Below, in pieces: positions 34,169-42,577 of a DNA stretch of 47,316 nt. The notes beneath the pieces are model-generated. The model did not search any database. It worked only from the letters and a program-made list of their open reading frames with translations, and was not told the origin of the DNA. The translations under genes were made by a program, and so were the position numbers. The stretch is taken from contig JBCAXE010000028.1 of assembly GCA_038534195.1 (NCBI GenBank), positions 1-47,316 on the forward strand, read 5' to 3'. Each line of letters begins with the position of its first letter. The first letter of the stretch is position 1. The stretch comes from JAJFFW01 sp038534195. GTDB taxonomy: Bacteria; Pseudomonadota; Alphaproteobacteria; Caulobacterales; Parvularculaceae.

Positions 34169-36187
34169 ATGCTTCTTGAAGGCATTTCGACGACAGCGAA
34201 GCGAAGGCTGAAGCATGTCATTTTGTTAACGTTGGACGTGGCGGCCGCCGCCATGGCGCTCTTCATTGCGGCTGCGCTCCAAGCCGACTTCACCTATTCG
34301 CTGACGATTTTTTCCGAAATGTGGACGGCGGTTCCGATCACGATTGTCGCCGCCGCGTCGATCTTTTTCTTTACGGGCGTAAGCCGCCGCGTCTGGCGCT
34401 TTTTCTCCATCACGGATCTTTCTGTGATTATTTTGGCCGCCGCCTTGACGGCGGTGACTTCTTATGTCGCGCTGAATCTGGCGGGCGCGGGCATGCGGTT
34501 GCCGATCTCGTTTCTATTCATGCATTGGCTGCTTCTTGTGATCGGGATGTGCAGCCTTCGCCTCGCGCGCCGTTTGGCGCCGCGCCTAAAAAATAGCCTT
34601 AGAAACGACAGCCAGTCTCACAACGCTCAACAAGCGCCCTTGGCGTTGATCGCGGGCTCGCCTGACGGAATTGACATGGTATTGCGCCAGGCTGGCGCAG
34701 GGCTCTCGGAACGCTTCACGCCTGTCGGCGTGCTCGACGAAACGGAAATCGATTTACGCCGGACGATCCGGGGCGTACCGATTAGAGGCGGCCTGGAAGC
34801 GTTAAATCGTGTGTACAATGAGCTTTCCGAAAAAGGGAAGCAGCCGGAAAAACTGATCATCGCAGCTGACACCAGCGCCGTTGCTGAAAGCCAATATGTC
34901 GATCTCGCAGGCCGTGCAAAAAGCCTTGGCCTTGCTGTCATGAGCGCATCGTCGACGAGCGCGGTTCAGGACGACGCCGTCTCCGTTCGCCCCTTCGATC
35001 TTTCCGAACTGCTTGGCCGTCCCTCAGCCAACCTTGATCTAAGCGCCATCAAGAGAGCAGTCGCTGGAAAGCGAATTCTCGTCACAGGCGCAGGCGGCAG
35101 TATCGGCGGCGAACTCACCCGCCAAATCGCCTCCCTGGAGCCGGAAAAGCTAGTTCTGCTCGACGCCTCAGAGTTTAATCTGTACTCGATCGATCACGAA
35201 ATTCAGAGTAACTTTCCTCATGCCGAGGCCGATCCGTTGCTGTGCGATATTCGCAACCGCGACGCGGTCATGCACGCCTTCGAGGAATACCAATTCGACA
35301 TTGTCTTCCACGCCGCCGCCCTCAAACATGTTCCGATGGTTGAGAAAAATCCGTGCGCTGGCGTAGAGACCAACGTGATCGGTACAAAGAATATCGCCGA
35401 CGCGGCGCAGAAGTTTAATGCGACAGCCATGGTCCAGGTGTCAACCGACAAGGCAGTCGACCCCATCGGCGTCATGGGCGCAACGAAGCGTCTTGGCGAA
35501 CTTTATTGCCAGGCGCTTGATCTCGCTGGCGCCGAAAACAACAGCAACACCCGCTTCATGACGGTGCGCTTTGGCAACGTCCTCGGCTCAAGCGGCTCGG
35601 TCATCCCCCTTTTTCAGCACCAGCTTAAACAGCGGATGCCTTTGACGGTGACCCACCCCGACATGACGCGTTTTTTCATGACAATTCATGAAGCGGTCCA
35701 GTTGATCCTGCAGAGCACGCAAGGCGCCTTGGATAACGGCACGCGGCGCGGGCGGATTTTTGTGCTCGACATGGGCGAACCGATCAAGATTCTGGATATC
35801 GCCAAGCGCATGATCCGGCTCTCCGGCTTGACGCCTGGGAAAGACGTTAAGATTGAGATTGTGGGCGAGCGCCCAGGCGAAAAATTGTTTGAAGAGCTGT
35901 TTGATTCTGACGAAGAGCAACTGCCTTCAGAAATCGACGGCGTGTTTGAGGCCGAACCGTCGCCTGTTCCCCTTACACGGCTGAATAAGGCATTTGCGGC
36001 CCTGAGCGCAACGGCGGCGCGCAACGACGCCGCGACGGTTCGCAAAGAGCTTTTAGCCCTCCTGAACAAGCATAATGTTACACCTGAGAAAATTGAGGTC
36101 GCCGATACACGAAAAAAATACATCAAGACTGAAAAAGCCGGCGCGCCGATTGCACCCGCCAATGATGAATTGCGGCTGGGAGCGTAA
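34169..36187 (+). CDS. Membrane nucleotide-sugar 4,6-dehydratase (CapD/FlaA1/PglF/WbpM family)
   Basis: Enzymes of this family convert UDP-GlcNAc to a 4-keto-6-deoxy sugar. The 672-residue protein starts at 34169 after GGGGGA; an upstream TTG at 34112 is less likely. Four membrane helices occupy about residues 16-130. A CoA-binding-like middle domain leads to the catalytic Rossmann domain with GAGGSIG at 307-313. The active site shows STDKAVDPIGVMGATKRLGE, in which a methionine (436) takes the place of the usual tyrosine before K440, as is normal in the long members. The DegT gene follows after two bases. Together with it and the formyltransferase it suggests a 4-amino-4,6-dideoxy sugar. Confidence 0.93.
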   Translation: MLLEGISTTAKRRLKHVILLTLDVAAAAMALFIAAALQADFTYSLTIFSEMWTAVPITIVAAASIFFFTGVSRRVWRFFSITDLSVIILAAALTAVTSYVALNLAGAGMRLPISFLFMHWLLLVIGMCSLRLARRLAPRLKNSLRNDSQSHNAQQAPLALIAGSPDGIDMVLRQAGAGLSERFTPVGVLDETEIDLRRTIRGVPIRGGLEALNRVYNELSEKGKQPEKLIIAADTSAVAESQYVDLAGRAKSLGLAVMSASSTSAVQDDAVSVRPFDLSELLGRPSANLDLSAIKRAVAGKRILVTGAGGSIGGELTRQIASLEPEKLVLLDASEFNLYSIDHEIQSNFPHAEADPLLCDIRNRDAVMHAFEEYQFDIVFHAAALKHVPMVEKNPCAGVETNVIGTKNIADAAQKFNATAMVQVSTDKAVDPIGVMGATKRLGELYCQALDLAGAENNSNTRFMTVRFGNVLGSSGSVIPLFQHQLKQRMPLTVTHPDMTRFFMTIHEAVQLILQSTQGALDNGTRRGRIFVLDMGEPIKILDIAKRMIRLSGLTPGKDVKIEIVGERPGEKLFEELFDSDEEQLPSEIDGVFEAEPSPVPLTRLNKAFAALSATAARNDAATVRKELLALLNKHNVTPEKIEVADTRKKYIKTEKAGAPIAPANDELRLGA

Positions 36188-36189
36188 GG

Positions 36190-37437
36190 ATGAACTTCAT
36201 CGACACACTTAGTGAGAGCTTCAGAGGCGATCCCGCCAGCGCCAGAGACCACGCGTCAAAGTCTGAACCAATCCGGTCCCGTTGGCCAATCCATACCGAA
36301 GATGAAATCGCGGCGGTTGTCGATGTCCTGCAATCCGGCCGGGTGAACTCTCTTCACCACGGCGACAATTGCCGCGCCTTTGAAGAAGCGTTCGCTGAAT
36401 TATGCGACGCGCCGTACGCGATTTCTGTCGCCAACGGAACGCTTGGGTTAGAACTGGCCCTACGCGCGCTTGAAATTGGCCCGGGCGACGAAGTCATCGT
36501 AACGCCGCGCAGCTTCATTGCTTCTGCCAGTTGCATCGTTAATTGCGGCGCGACACCTGTATTCGCAGATGTGGATCTGCACACCCAGAACATTACGCCT
36601 GAAACGGTGGAAGCAGTCATCACGGAGCGCACCCGCGCTGTGCTCGCTGTGCATCTCGCCGGTTATCCCTGCGATATGGAAGGTCTTGTCGCCCTCGCGA
36701 GTAAGCACGACTTCAAGATCGTCGAAGACTGCGCTCAGGCGCATGGCGCCACACTTAACGGCCGCCCGGTCGGCTCTTTCGGCGACGCAGGCGTTTTCTC
36801 GTTCTGTACGGATAAAATTATCTCCACAGGCGGCGAAGGCGGGATGGTCGCCTTACGCGATCGCGACGTTTGGCGCCGCGCCTGGTCGTTCAAAGATCAC
36901 GGCAAAGATTACGACCTGACCCACGAACAATCCACCGGCGCGGCATTTCGGTGGATACACACGTCCGTGGGCAGCAATTACCGCATGACGGAGATGCAGG
37001 CCGCGATCGGATTACGCCAGCTCTCGAAATTGCCGCTATGGACAGAAGAACGACGCCAGCGCGCCGCGATTTTATTCGAAGCGCTTGATGGATTGCCCGC
37101 ACTGCGGCTTACGCGCCCGGCAGAAGGCGTTGGACATGCATTCTATAAATTCTACGCCTTCTTGAATTTGGAACAATTAGCCCGCGGCTGGTCGAAAGAC
37201 GCTATCCTGGAAGAAGCCAATAAGGCCGGCATTCCTTGCCAGAGCGGGAGCTGTCCGGAGATTTATCTTGAGGAAGCGTTTGACGGCGTCGGTCCCGGCG
37301 CCAAGACGCACCTGCCGAACGCCAGGGCGCTTGGACGCTCCAGCCTATTGATGCCGGTTGATCCGACATTGACTCTGGAAGAAGTGGCGCGAATGGGCCA
37401 TACGCTCAGGAAAATCATTGTCGCCGCCACGGCCTAG
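36190..37437 (+). CDS. DegT/DnrJ/EryC1 family PLP aminotransferase
   Basis: This 415-residue enzyme should transaminate the keto sugar from the dehydratase, with glutamate as usual donor. The PLP-binding lysine is K209 in SFCTDKIISTGGEGG, and the pyridine-binding aspartate is D180 in EDCAQAHGA. The substrate loop GSNYRMTEMQAAIG is also well preserved. The first 28 residues are extra compared with most members. The gene begins two bases after the dehydratase stop and ends two bases before the sulfotransferase frame, so the operon is tight. It is of the PglE/WecE type; whether it acts at C-4 or elsewhere is inferred from the partner enzyme. Confidence 0.93.
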   Translation: MNFIDTLSESFRGDPASARDHASKSEPIRSRWPIHTEDEIAAVVDVLQSGRVNSLHHGDNCRAFEEAFAELCDAPYAISVANGTLGLELALRALEIGPGDEVIVTPRSFIASASCIVNCGATPVFADVDLHTQNITPETVEAVITERTRAVLAVHLAGYPCDMEGLVALASKHDFKIVEDCAQAHGATLNGRPVGSFGDAGVFSFCTDKIISTGGEGGMVALRDRDVWRRAWSFKDHGKDYDLTHEQSTGAAFRWIHTSVGSNYRMTEMQAAIGLRQLSKLPLWTEERRQRAAILFEALDGLPALRLTRPAEGVGHAFYKFYAFLNLEQLARGWSKDAILEEANKAGIPCQSGSCPEIYLEEAFDGVGPGAKTHLPNARALGRSSLLMPVDPTLTLEEVARMGHTLRKIIVAATA

Positions 37438-37439
37438 TT

Positions 37440-38330
37440 ATGAATAATGGGTTCGCCATGAATCCTGCCAAACAACCCGCCTTTATTGTGATCGGCGCCG
37501 TGAAGGCGGCGACCACATGGACCTCGCACAATTTGGGGCTGAACCCTTCGCTCTTCGTTCCGGGGCCGGAGCCGCATTATTTCAGTACGGAGTATGAGCG
37601 GGGCCCAAGCTGGTACGAGACCTTTTTCGTAGAAGCAAAGCCAACCGACATGATCGGTGAAAAGTCCGCTGATTATCTGGCGCACCCACATGCGGCCAAA
37701 CGTATTGCGAATGACTTGCCGGACGCGAAACTCATCGTGCAGTTTAGGAACCCGGTCGATCGCGCCTATTCTGATTATTGTATGCTGTATAGGCGCGGAA
37801 CCGTGAGGCGCACGCCAGAGAAATACTTTATGGAGGCGTCCGATCACAGCGATCGCTTCTTAAAGAGCGGTCTCTATGCGGAGAGCCTTGGCCGGTTTCT
37901 TGATCACTTCCCTCGGGAGAATATCCAGGTTTTTCTCTATGAGGACATCAAAGATGAACCGGAAGAGACGTTGAAAGCGATGGCGCATTTTCTGGGCGTC
38001 GAACCCCACATTCCTGAAGATGGTTTCACCAAACGCCAAAATGACGGTGAAGCAGCGCTCTTGCCGCTCGGCATGCGTGAGGCGTTGAAACCCTTCAAAA
38101 GTGCGGTTGCGCCCCTGCGCGGCAATCCGCTGTTTGAAAAAACACGGGGGATTTTCGCCCGCCCGCCCAAATATCCGCCGCTCGACCCAGGATCTCGGGA
38201 CTTTTTGAAGGCTTATTACCGCGATGACCTCAAATTGCTTGGCGAGATGATCGGCCGCGATTTATCATGCTGGCTTGAGGAAGAAACTAACTTGAAAAGC
38301 GCGCGGAGTGATGACGCATCGGCCGCATAA
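37440..38330 (+). CDS. Sulfotransferase domain protein
   Basis: The 296-residue protein resembles heparan-sulfate-type and bacterial carbohydrate sulfotransferases. The 5'-phosphosulfate loop is IVIGAVKAATTW near the N-terminus and the 3'-phosphate-binding segment is IVQFRNPVDRAYSDY near residue 100. A second ATG at 37458 (MNPAKQPAF) gives the usual short N-terminus; both starts have weak ribosome sites. There is no signal peptide, so it acts on cytoplasmic intermediates or at the inner membrane face. Its place between the aminotransferase and polymerase genes suggests that the exopolysaccharide is sulfated. Confidence 0.88.
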   Translation: MNNGFAMNPAKQPAFIVIGAVKAATTWTSHNLGLNPSLFVPGPEPHYFSTEYERGPSWYETFFVEAKPTDMIGEKSADYLAHPHAAKRIANDLPDAKLIVQFRNPVDRAYSDYCMLYRRGTVRRTPEKYFMEASDHSDRFLKSGLYAESLGRFLDHFPRENIQVFLYEDIKDEPEETLKAMAHFLGVEPHIPEDGFTKRQNDGEAALLPLGMREALKPFKSAVAPLRGNPLFEKTRGIFARPPKYPPLDPGSRDFLKAYYRDDLKLLGEMIGRDLSCWLEEETNLKSARSDDASAA

Positions 38331-38347
38331 CCAAGGGGGCGTTTAAC

Positions 38348-39559
38348 GTGCCCCGGTCTAACGTATTCTGGAGGCTTTCAGGGCCCATAATCGCCTGCGC
38401 GATTTTCTTTGTCAGCTTCGCATGGTTCCGCGCCGGCGACATCCTGTTTACCGTCAGCGATGCATTCTACATCCTCGGCGGATTTTTTCTTATCATCGGC
38501 GGCGGCCTCACCACGCGGCCCTTCGGATCTCTTTCTCCTTATTGGTATCTCGTTTTCGCTGCGATGCTGAGCGGCCTCTTGGTCAGCAGTCTTGTGAACG
38601 GCGCCCCACTCCGCTGGTTGCCCGTGGCGCTGCAATACACATTCAGCTTCATCTTTCTACCGATGATTTTGATGAGTCAGTCGCGTGAACGTTGGATATT
38701 TTACGCCAAGGCGTTTGTGCTTGGGATCATCGCCTTGGAAGTTTCGGCTTATTTGGTCTACCTCTATTTCGACGGCTCCTACGACGAACTGACGCGTTTC
38801 GGTTATAATTTTTATTCCGGATCCGGCCGGCTCGGTTCGTTTCTCGGCAATCCAAACTTTAATGCCGCGATGATCGCAATGACGGTTCCTATCTTATGTT
38901 TCCTGAAGTTAAAACGTGCGGTTAGCCTGCCGGCGTTCCTGATCGCCCTTGCCATTCTTTTCACAGCGCTTGTGTTCACCGCATCGGCGAGCGGCACCTT
39001 TGCGACTTTGATGGGACTTATCATCTTCGGCGTCGTCAGCGGTGTCGGCTTATCGCCAAGGGTCGCCGCCGCGGGCATCGTCGCCGTAGCTGCGCTCTTT
39101 CTGTTCGATGTTCCGCTCCCGTCAACATTCCAGGAGCGGGTCACCTCGGCCGTCGGCACGGGCGACATTGAAAATGTTGGATCGTTCGCCGACCGTTACG
39201 CCTTGATGAAGGAAGCCTGGTCGATCACCGGCGAGACTGCGATTGTCGGCCTCGGCGTCGATCAATTCCGCGTCTTTAGCGAGCACGAGGCGCCAGTGCA
39301 CAACTCTTACCTCCTGTTGTGGACAGAGGGCGGTCTTTTGGCATTTTTCAGCTGGATCGGTCTTCTCTCGATCCTCGCCGCGGGCGCGCTCGGCGCATTC
39401 CGGGACGGCAGGCATCAAGCGGCGGCCTTAGGCCTCGCCGTATTCACGGTTCTGGCGATCTTTTCGATGTCCTCGACGCATATGTATAGCCGCGCCTGGA
39501 TAACGCCGGTTCTCATCGCCCTCGGACCCGCCTTCGGATCAAGAATCGGCCGATTTTGA
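38348..39559 (+). CDS. O-antigen ligase / Wzy-like polymerase family membrane protein
   Basis: The 403-residue protein is almost all membrane helices, about 11 or 12 by eye, with one longer periplasmic loop near residues 255-320. That loop ends with PVHNSYLLLWTEGG, the short motif shared by O-antigen ligases and Wzy polymerases. In this locus, with a flippase and an OPX export protein, polymerisation of lipid-linked repeats is the more likely role than ligation to lipid A. The start is GTG at 38348 with AAGGGGG eight bases upstream. It is 17 bases after the sulfotransferase gene. Confidence 0.88.
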   Translation: MPRSNVFWRLSGPIIACAIFFVSFAWFRAGDILFTVSDAFYILGGFFLIIGGGLTTRPFGSLSPYWYLVFAAMLSGLLVSSLVNGAPLRWLPVALQYTFSFIFLPMILMSQSRERWIFYAKAFVLGIIALEVSAYLVYLYFDGSYDELTRFGYNFYSGSGRLGSFLGNPNFNAAMIAMTVPILCFLKLKRAVSLPAFLIALAILFTALVFTASASGTFATLMGLIIFGVVSGVGLSPRVAAAGIVAVAALFLFDVPLPSTFQERVTSAVGTGDIENVGSFADRYALMKEAWSITGETAIVGLGVDQFRVFSEHEAPVHNSYLLLWTEGGLLAFFSWIGLLSILAAGALGAFRDGRHQAAALGLAVFTVLAIFSMSSTHMYSRAWITPVLIALGPAFGSRIGRF

Positions 39560-39646
39560 CCGTGTCATTTGGGGGAAGAGAAAGGCGGGCGGAGGTATCG
39601 ATAAGTCGGTCCGCTCAGCATGACGCGTCTCTCGCGGAAAAAGCTG

Positions 39647-39673
39647 TTGCAGCGGCGAAACCCGGTTTATGAT
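39647..39673 (+). promoter_or_regulatory. Possible promoter before the export-protein gene
   Basis: TTGCAG and TATGAT are separated by 15 bases, shorter than ideal. The pair lies about 70 bases upstream of the likely start at 39744, inside a 184-base gap that has no gene. It could give the export and barrel genes their own transcript. Confidence 0.33.
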
Positions 39674-39743
39674 GCGTCATGGGGATTCTTCCGGGCAAGC
39701 GCCGCGATGCGGCATCTGTAGAAGACGATCAAGGAAACGAATT

Positions 39744-40298
39744 ATGACCGTACGCGCCCTAATCATGAGCTTTCTATTCCTTTGCGCGCAGGCGTGCACA
39801 ACGACCAATCTCGAGCGCCTCGCCGAAGCGGCGCCCGGCCCCTACACGCTCGACTCAGGCGACCAATTACGCGTGACGGTGTACCGCCTGGACGAATTGA
39901 CGGGCGATTACATCGTGAGCGACACCGGGTCGATCTCTCTACCACTGCTCGATCCGATTCAGGCGCGCGGCAAAACGGTCGAGCAGCTTGAAAATGACAT
40001 TGAAGGGCGCATTTCGGAAAAGTCGCTTATTCGCGAGGCCAGCGTCAGCGCACAGATTCAGAAATACCGTCCGTTTTTTATTGTGGGCGAAGTAAACCGG
40101 CCGGGCGAATATTCCTATCAACCGAACATGTCGGTTCTAACGGCTCTTTCCATGGCTGGCGGGCAAACATTCAGAGCGAACACCGACCGGATATCGATCA
40201 CCCGGACCGTAGACGGTCAGATCACAACCGGCCTCGTATCCCCGGGAAGCCGCGTGCTGCCGGGCGATACGATCAGGGTTTACGAGGGTTGGTTTTAA
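39744..40298 (+). CDS. Polysaccharide export protein (OPX, Wza-like, short form)
   Basis: OPX proteins form or gate the outer-membrane exit for polysaccharides. The 184-residue form starting at 39744 has AAGGAAACG upstream and a lipoprotein-like signal (cysteine 18, lipobox imperfect: AQAC); a frame from 39669 would add 25 basic residues with no signal. The Poly_export domain starts YTLDSGDQLRVTVYRLDEL, and one SLBB-like domain reads FIVGEVNRPGEYSYQPNMSV. It ends soon after, so it lacks the extra SLBB domains and the C-terminal membrane helix of full Wza. No co-polymerase gene is next to it; an outer-membrane barrel gene follows 24 bases later and may supply the pore. Confidence 0.9.
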   Translation: MTVRALIMSFLFLCAQACTTTNLERLAEAAPGPYTLDSGDQLRVTVYRLDELTGDYIVSDTGSISLPLLDPIQARGKTVEQLENDIEGRISEKSLIREASVSAQIQKYRPFFIVGEVNRPGEYSYQPNMSVLTALSMAGGQTFRANTDRISITRTVDGQITTGLVSPGSRVLPGDTIRVYEGWF

Positions 40299-40322
40299 AT
40301 CAACCGCTGAGGGAGAGACAGC

Positions 40323-41576
40323 GTGGCGGGCACTCATTGTACGTCCCTTCGACAGAAGGCGGTCTGGTCTATTTGCGTTGGCGCAACGGCGGCGTTAAGC
40401 GCTCCCGCTCTGGCGCAACCATCCGAAGACATTTTGTCGGTGATGGATTTGCCGCGCCCCGGCTATGAACCGCGCACACTTCGTTTCGGTAATTCAGTTA
40501 TTGCGCCGAGGCTCGATCTCAGCGCAATCGCCAATTCGAATATCTTTGGCAGGCCTGACAATGAAGAGGAAGACATCCTCTTTATCATCAATCCTTCCGC
40601 CGCGATCGCTACGCGCGCGGGGGCGCTTACCATCAACACGGACTTGCAAGCGACGGCTCGGCGTTTTCTTGAAAATACGCAAGATAACCTCGAGACCTTC
40701 GGCATTGAGAGCACGGCCAGCTACCAATTCTCGCAATCGCATAGCGGCTTTTTGAGCGCCAGTTTTCAGCGCGGCTACGAAGTCCGCACTGATCCGGAAG
40801 CGAATGACGATATCACGGTGACGCCGACGCTCATCAATACGGTAGACATCAGCGGCGGATATACTTTTCGGCCTGGTCGGTTTGGCGTCTCCATTCAAGG
40901 CGGCGTTAATCAACCGAATTTTTTGCGGGCCGAAGACGACGACCGCGACCTGACAAGCGTGCGCGGTTCTATTCGCGGCATTGTGGGCTTGTCGGATCGC
41001 ATCGACTTTTTCACCGAAGGGTATGTGACATCGCGCGACTTCCGAACCGCCGTCGATCGTACAGGCGTCAACCGAGACGGGACGACGTTTGGCCTGCGCT
41101 CAGGCATCGCGCTTGACATAACCGACCGTCTGCAGGGCGATATCGGCATTGGCGTCTTTGACGCTTCATTCGAGGACGACGCCCTTGAAGGGTTTACCGG
41201 TTTTGGCGCAAGCGGCCGTCTTTCCTGGCGGCCTCGGGCGCGCACAAACGTGGCGTTGAATTTCTTTCGCGGTGATTTTGCGACGATTACGAACGGCGCG
41301 TCAGGCCGCATCGATTCCAGCGTTGGCGTTAGTGTGATCCAGGAAGCGCGTCATAACCTTTTGCTTCGCGCGAACCTTAATTATCGGACCCGCGAATTCA
41401 GAACGGCCGCGAATAATACGCAACGCGATTTCGGCGCCGGGCTCGGTGTTGAATATATGCTCACGCGTCATGTGTCGATTTTCGGCGAGTACCGGTATCG
41501 CCAGCGTAACGCCGATCAGCCGCTTGATGAGTTTGATCAGCAACAGTTTGGCCTGACGCTTAAACTCGTCTACTAA
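40323..41576 (+). CDS. Outer-membrane beta-barrel protein
   Basis: The 417-residue protein has a signal peptide ending ALAQP (cleaved near residue 32). The rest is alternating hydrophobic strands with many polar turns, as in outer-membrane barrels of the kind found in exopolysaccharide loci (BBP2-like). It ends in QQQFGLTLKLVY, a typical aromatic C-terminal strand recognised for outer-membrane insertion. The start is GTG at 40323, with GAGGGAGAG upstream. It directly follows the short OPX gene and converges with the methyltransferase gene. It might be the export pore, but no channel function can be read from the sequence. Confidence 0.85.
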   Translation: MAGTHCTSLRQKAVWSICVGATAALSAPALAQPSEDILSVMDLPRPGYEPRTLRFGNSVIAPRLDLSAIANSNIFGRPDNEEEDILFIINPSAAIATRAGALTINTDLQATARRFLENTQDNLETFGIESTASYQFSQSHSGFLSASFQRGYEVRTDPEANDDITVTPTLINTVDISGGYTFRPGRFGVSIQGGVNQPNFLRAEDDDRDLTSVRGSIRGIVGLSDRIDFFTEGYVTSRDFRTAVDRTGVNRDGTTFGLRSGIALDITDRLQGDIGIGVFDASFEDDALEGFTGFGASGRLSWRPRARTNVALNFFRGDFATITNGASGRIDSSVGVSVIQEARHNLLLRANLNYRTREFRTAANNTQRDFGAGLGVEYMLTRHVSIFGEYRYRQRNADQPLDEFDQQQFGLTLKLVY

Positions 41577-41596
41577 CGCCGGCCCGGGATGGCGCC

Positions 41597-42547
41597 TTAC
41601 TGCGCACCCTTATAGTGGCGAATAACTTCATCCGCGGAAATTGAACGCGCCGCTTTGCGACCGTAAAAATAGACGCCGCTTGCGCCATCCACCGCATAGC
41701 GTTCCGGAATAAGATTATCGAGATACTGCGCCCAGAATACCGCGAGCTTTGCAAGCTTTCCGGCAGTACGCGACCGGAAAACCCCGCGCGCCAGATAATC
41801 CGCGGCCCACATGAACGTCCGGCCGGGTCCGCCGCTTGCGCCGGACGCAATAAGATCAAAATTTCGGAACAAAAAGCGGTGCCCGCTTTCGGAGAACCTC
41901 GTGAAGTCATAGGCCGCTTCATGCACCTGCTGCATAAACGGCGTTTCGGCGTAAACGACCCCATCGCCTTTAAGTACGCGCCAGATTTCATCAACAACTA
42001 TATGCGGCTGAAGCGTGTGCTCAAGCACCGCTTGAATGACAACGCCATCGAAATAATCGTCAGGTAACGGAATTTGATGAGCGTCGGCGACGAACTGCAC
42101 CAAAGGCGACGCATAAATATCAAAACCGAAAACTTTTATCGACGGATGGTCGTAGAGCGGGGCCATGCCCTGGCCAACTGAGCCGCCGCCGATGATCAAG
42201 ACACGCGCAGGTTCGTCACGACCCGAGAACGTCTCGACGAGCTGCGCAACATTATTCTTCGTCGACGCTTTCGGCGGAGAAAGAAGGTGTTTGATTACCC
42301 CGGAAATGCCACGATAATCCTTTCGTTCAACAACACTCTTCGCCGCCTGCGCCAATGTTTCCTTTTCAGATAAAACAGAGTTCGGGAAATCAACGACGAC
42401 AGGCAACCCATTCACAAGAGGATACGCGTGCTTTTCAGTGTCAGCGCCGCCTGCGCAAACAAGGCGTCCCTCACCCTCAGGGCTAAGCGGCGATTTCGTT
42501 TTCGGACAGCGTAAAATAGCCAGACAGTCTTCACGGCTTGCAAGCAT
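41597..42547 (-). CDS. SAM-dependent methyltransferase with Trm112-like N-terminus
   Basis: The first 65 residues resemble a Trm112-like module (CLAILRCPKTKSPL, then GRLVCAGG and YPLVNGLPVVVD), in which cysteines at 8, 14 and near 31 may bind metal or are a relic of such a site. The class I methyltransferase domain follows with VLIIGGGSVGQG (motif I), FGFDIYASP (acidic loop) and DDYFDGVVIQAVLEHT. The whole is 316 residues. It is the last gene of the minus-strand unit that starts at 46151 and lies 30 bases after the epimerase. O-methylation of a sugar in the polymer is likely by context. Confidence 0.87.
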   Translation of the reverse strand: MLASREDCLAILRCPKTKSPLSPEGEGRLVCAGGADTEKHAYPLVNGLPVVVDFPNSVLSEKETLAQAAKSVVERKDYRGISGVIKHLLSPPKASTKNNVAQLVETFSGRDEPARVLIIGGGSVGQGMAPLYDHPSIKVFGFDIYASPLVQFVADAHQIPLPDDYFDGVVIQAVLEHTLQPHIVVDEIWRVLKGDGVVYAETPFMQQVHEAAYDFTRFSESGHRFLFRNFDLIASGASGGPGRTFMWAADYLARGVFRSRTAGKLAKLAVFWAQYLDNLIPERYAVDGASGVYFYGRKAARSISADEVIRHYKGAQ

Positions 42548-42577
42548 AGTGTTCTCTTTGATTGGCTTTTAGCCGCA

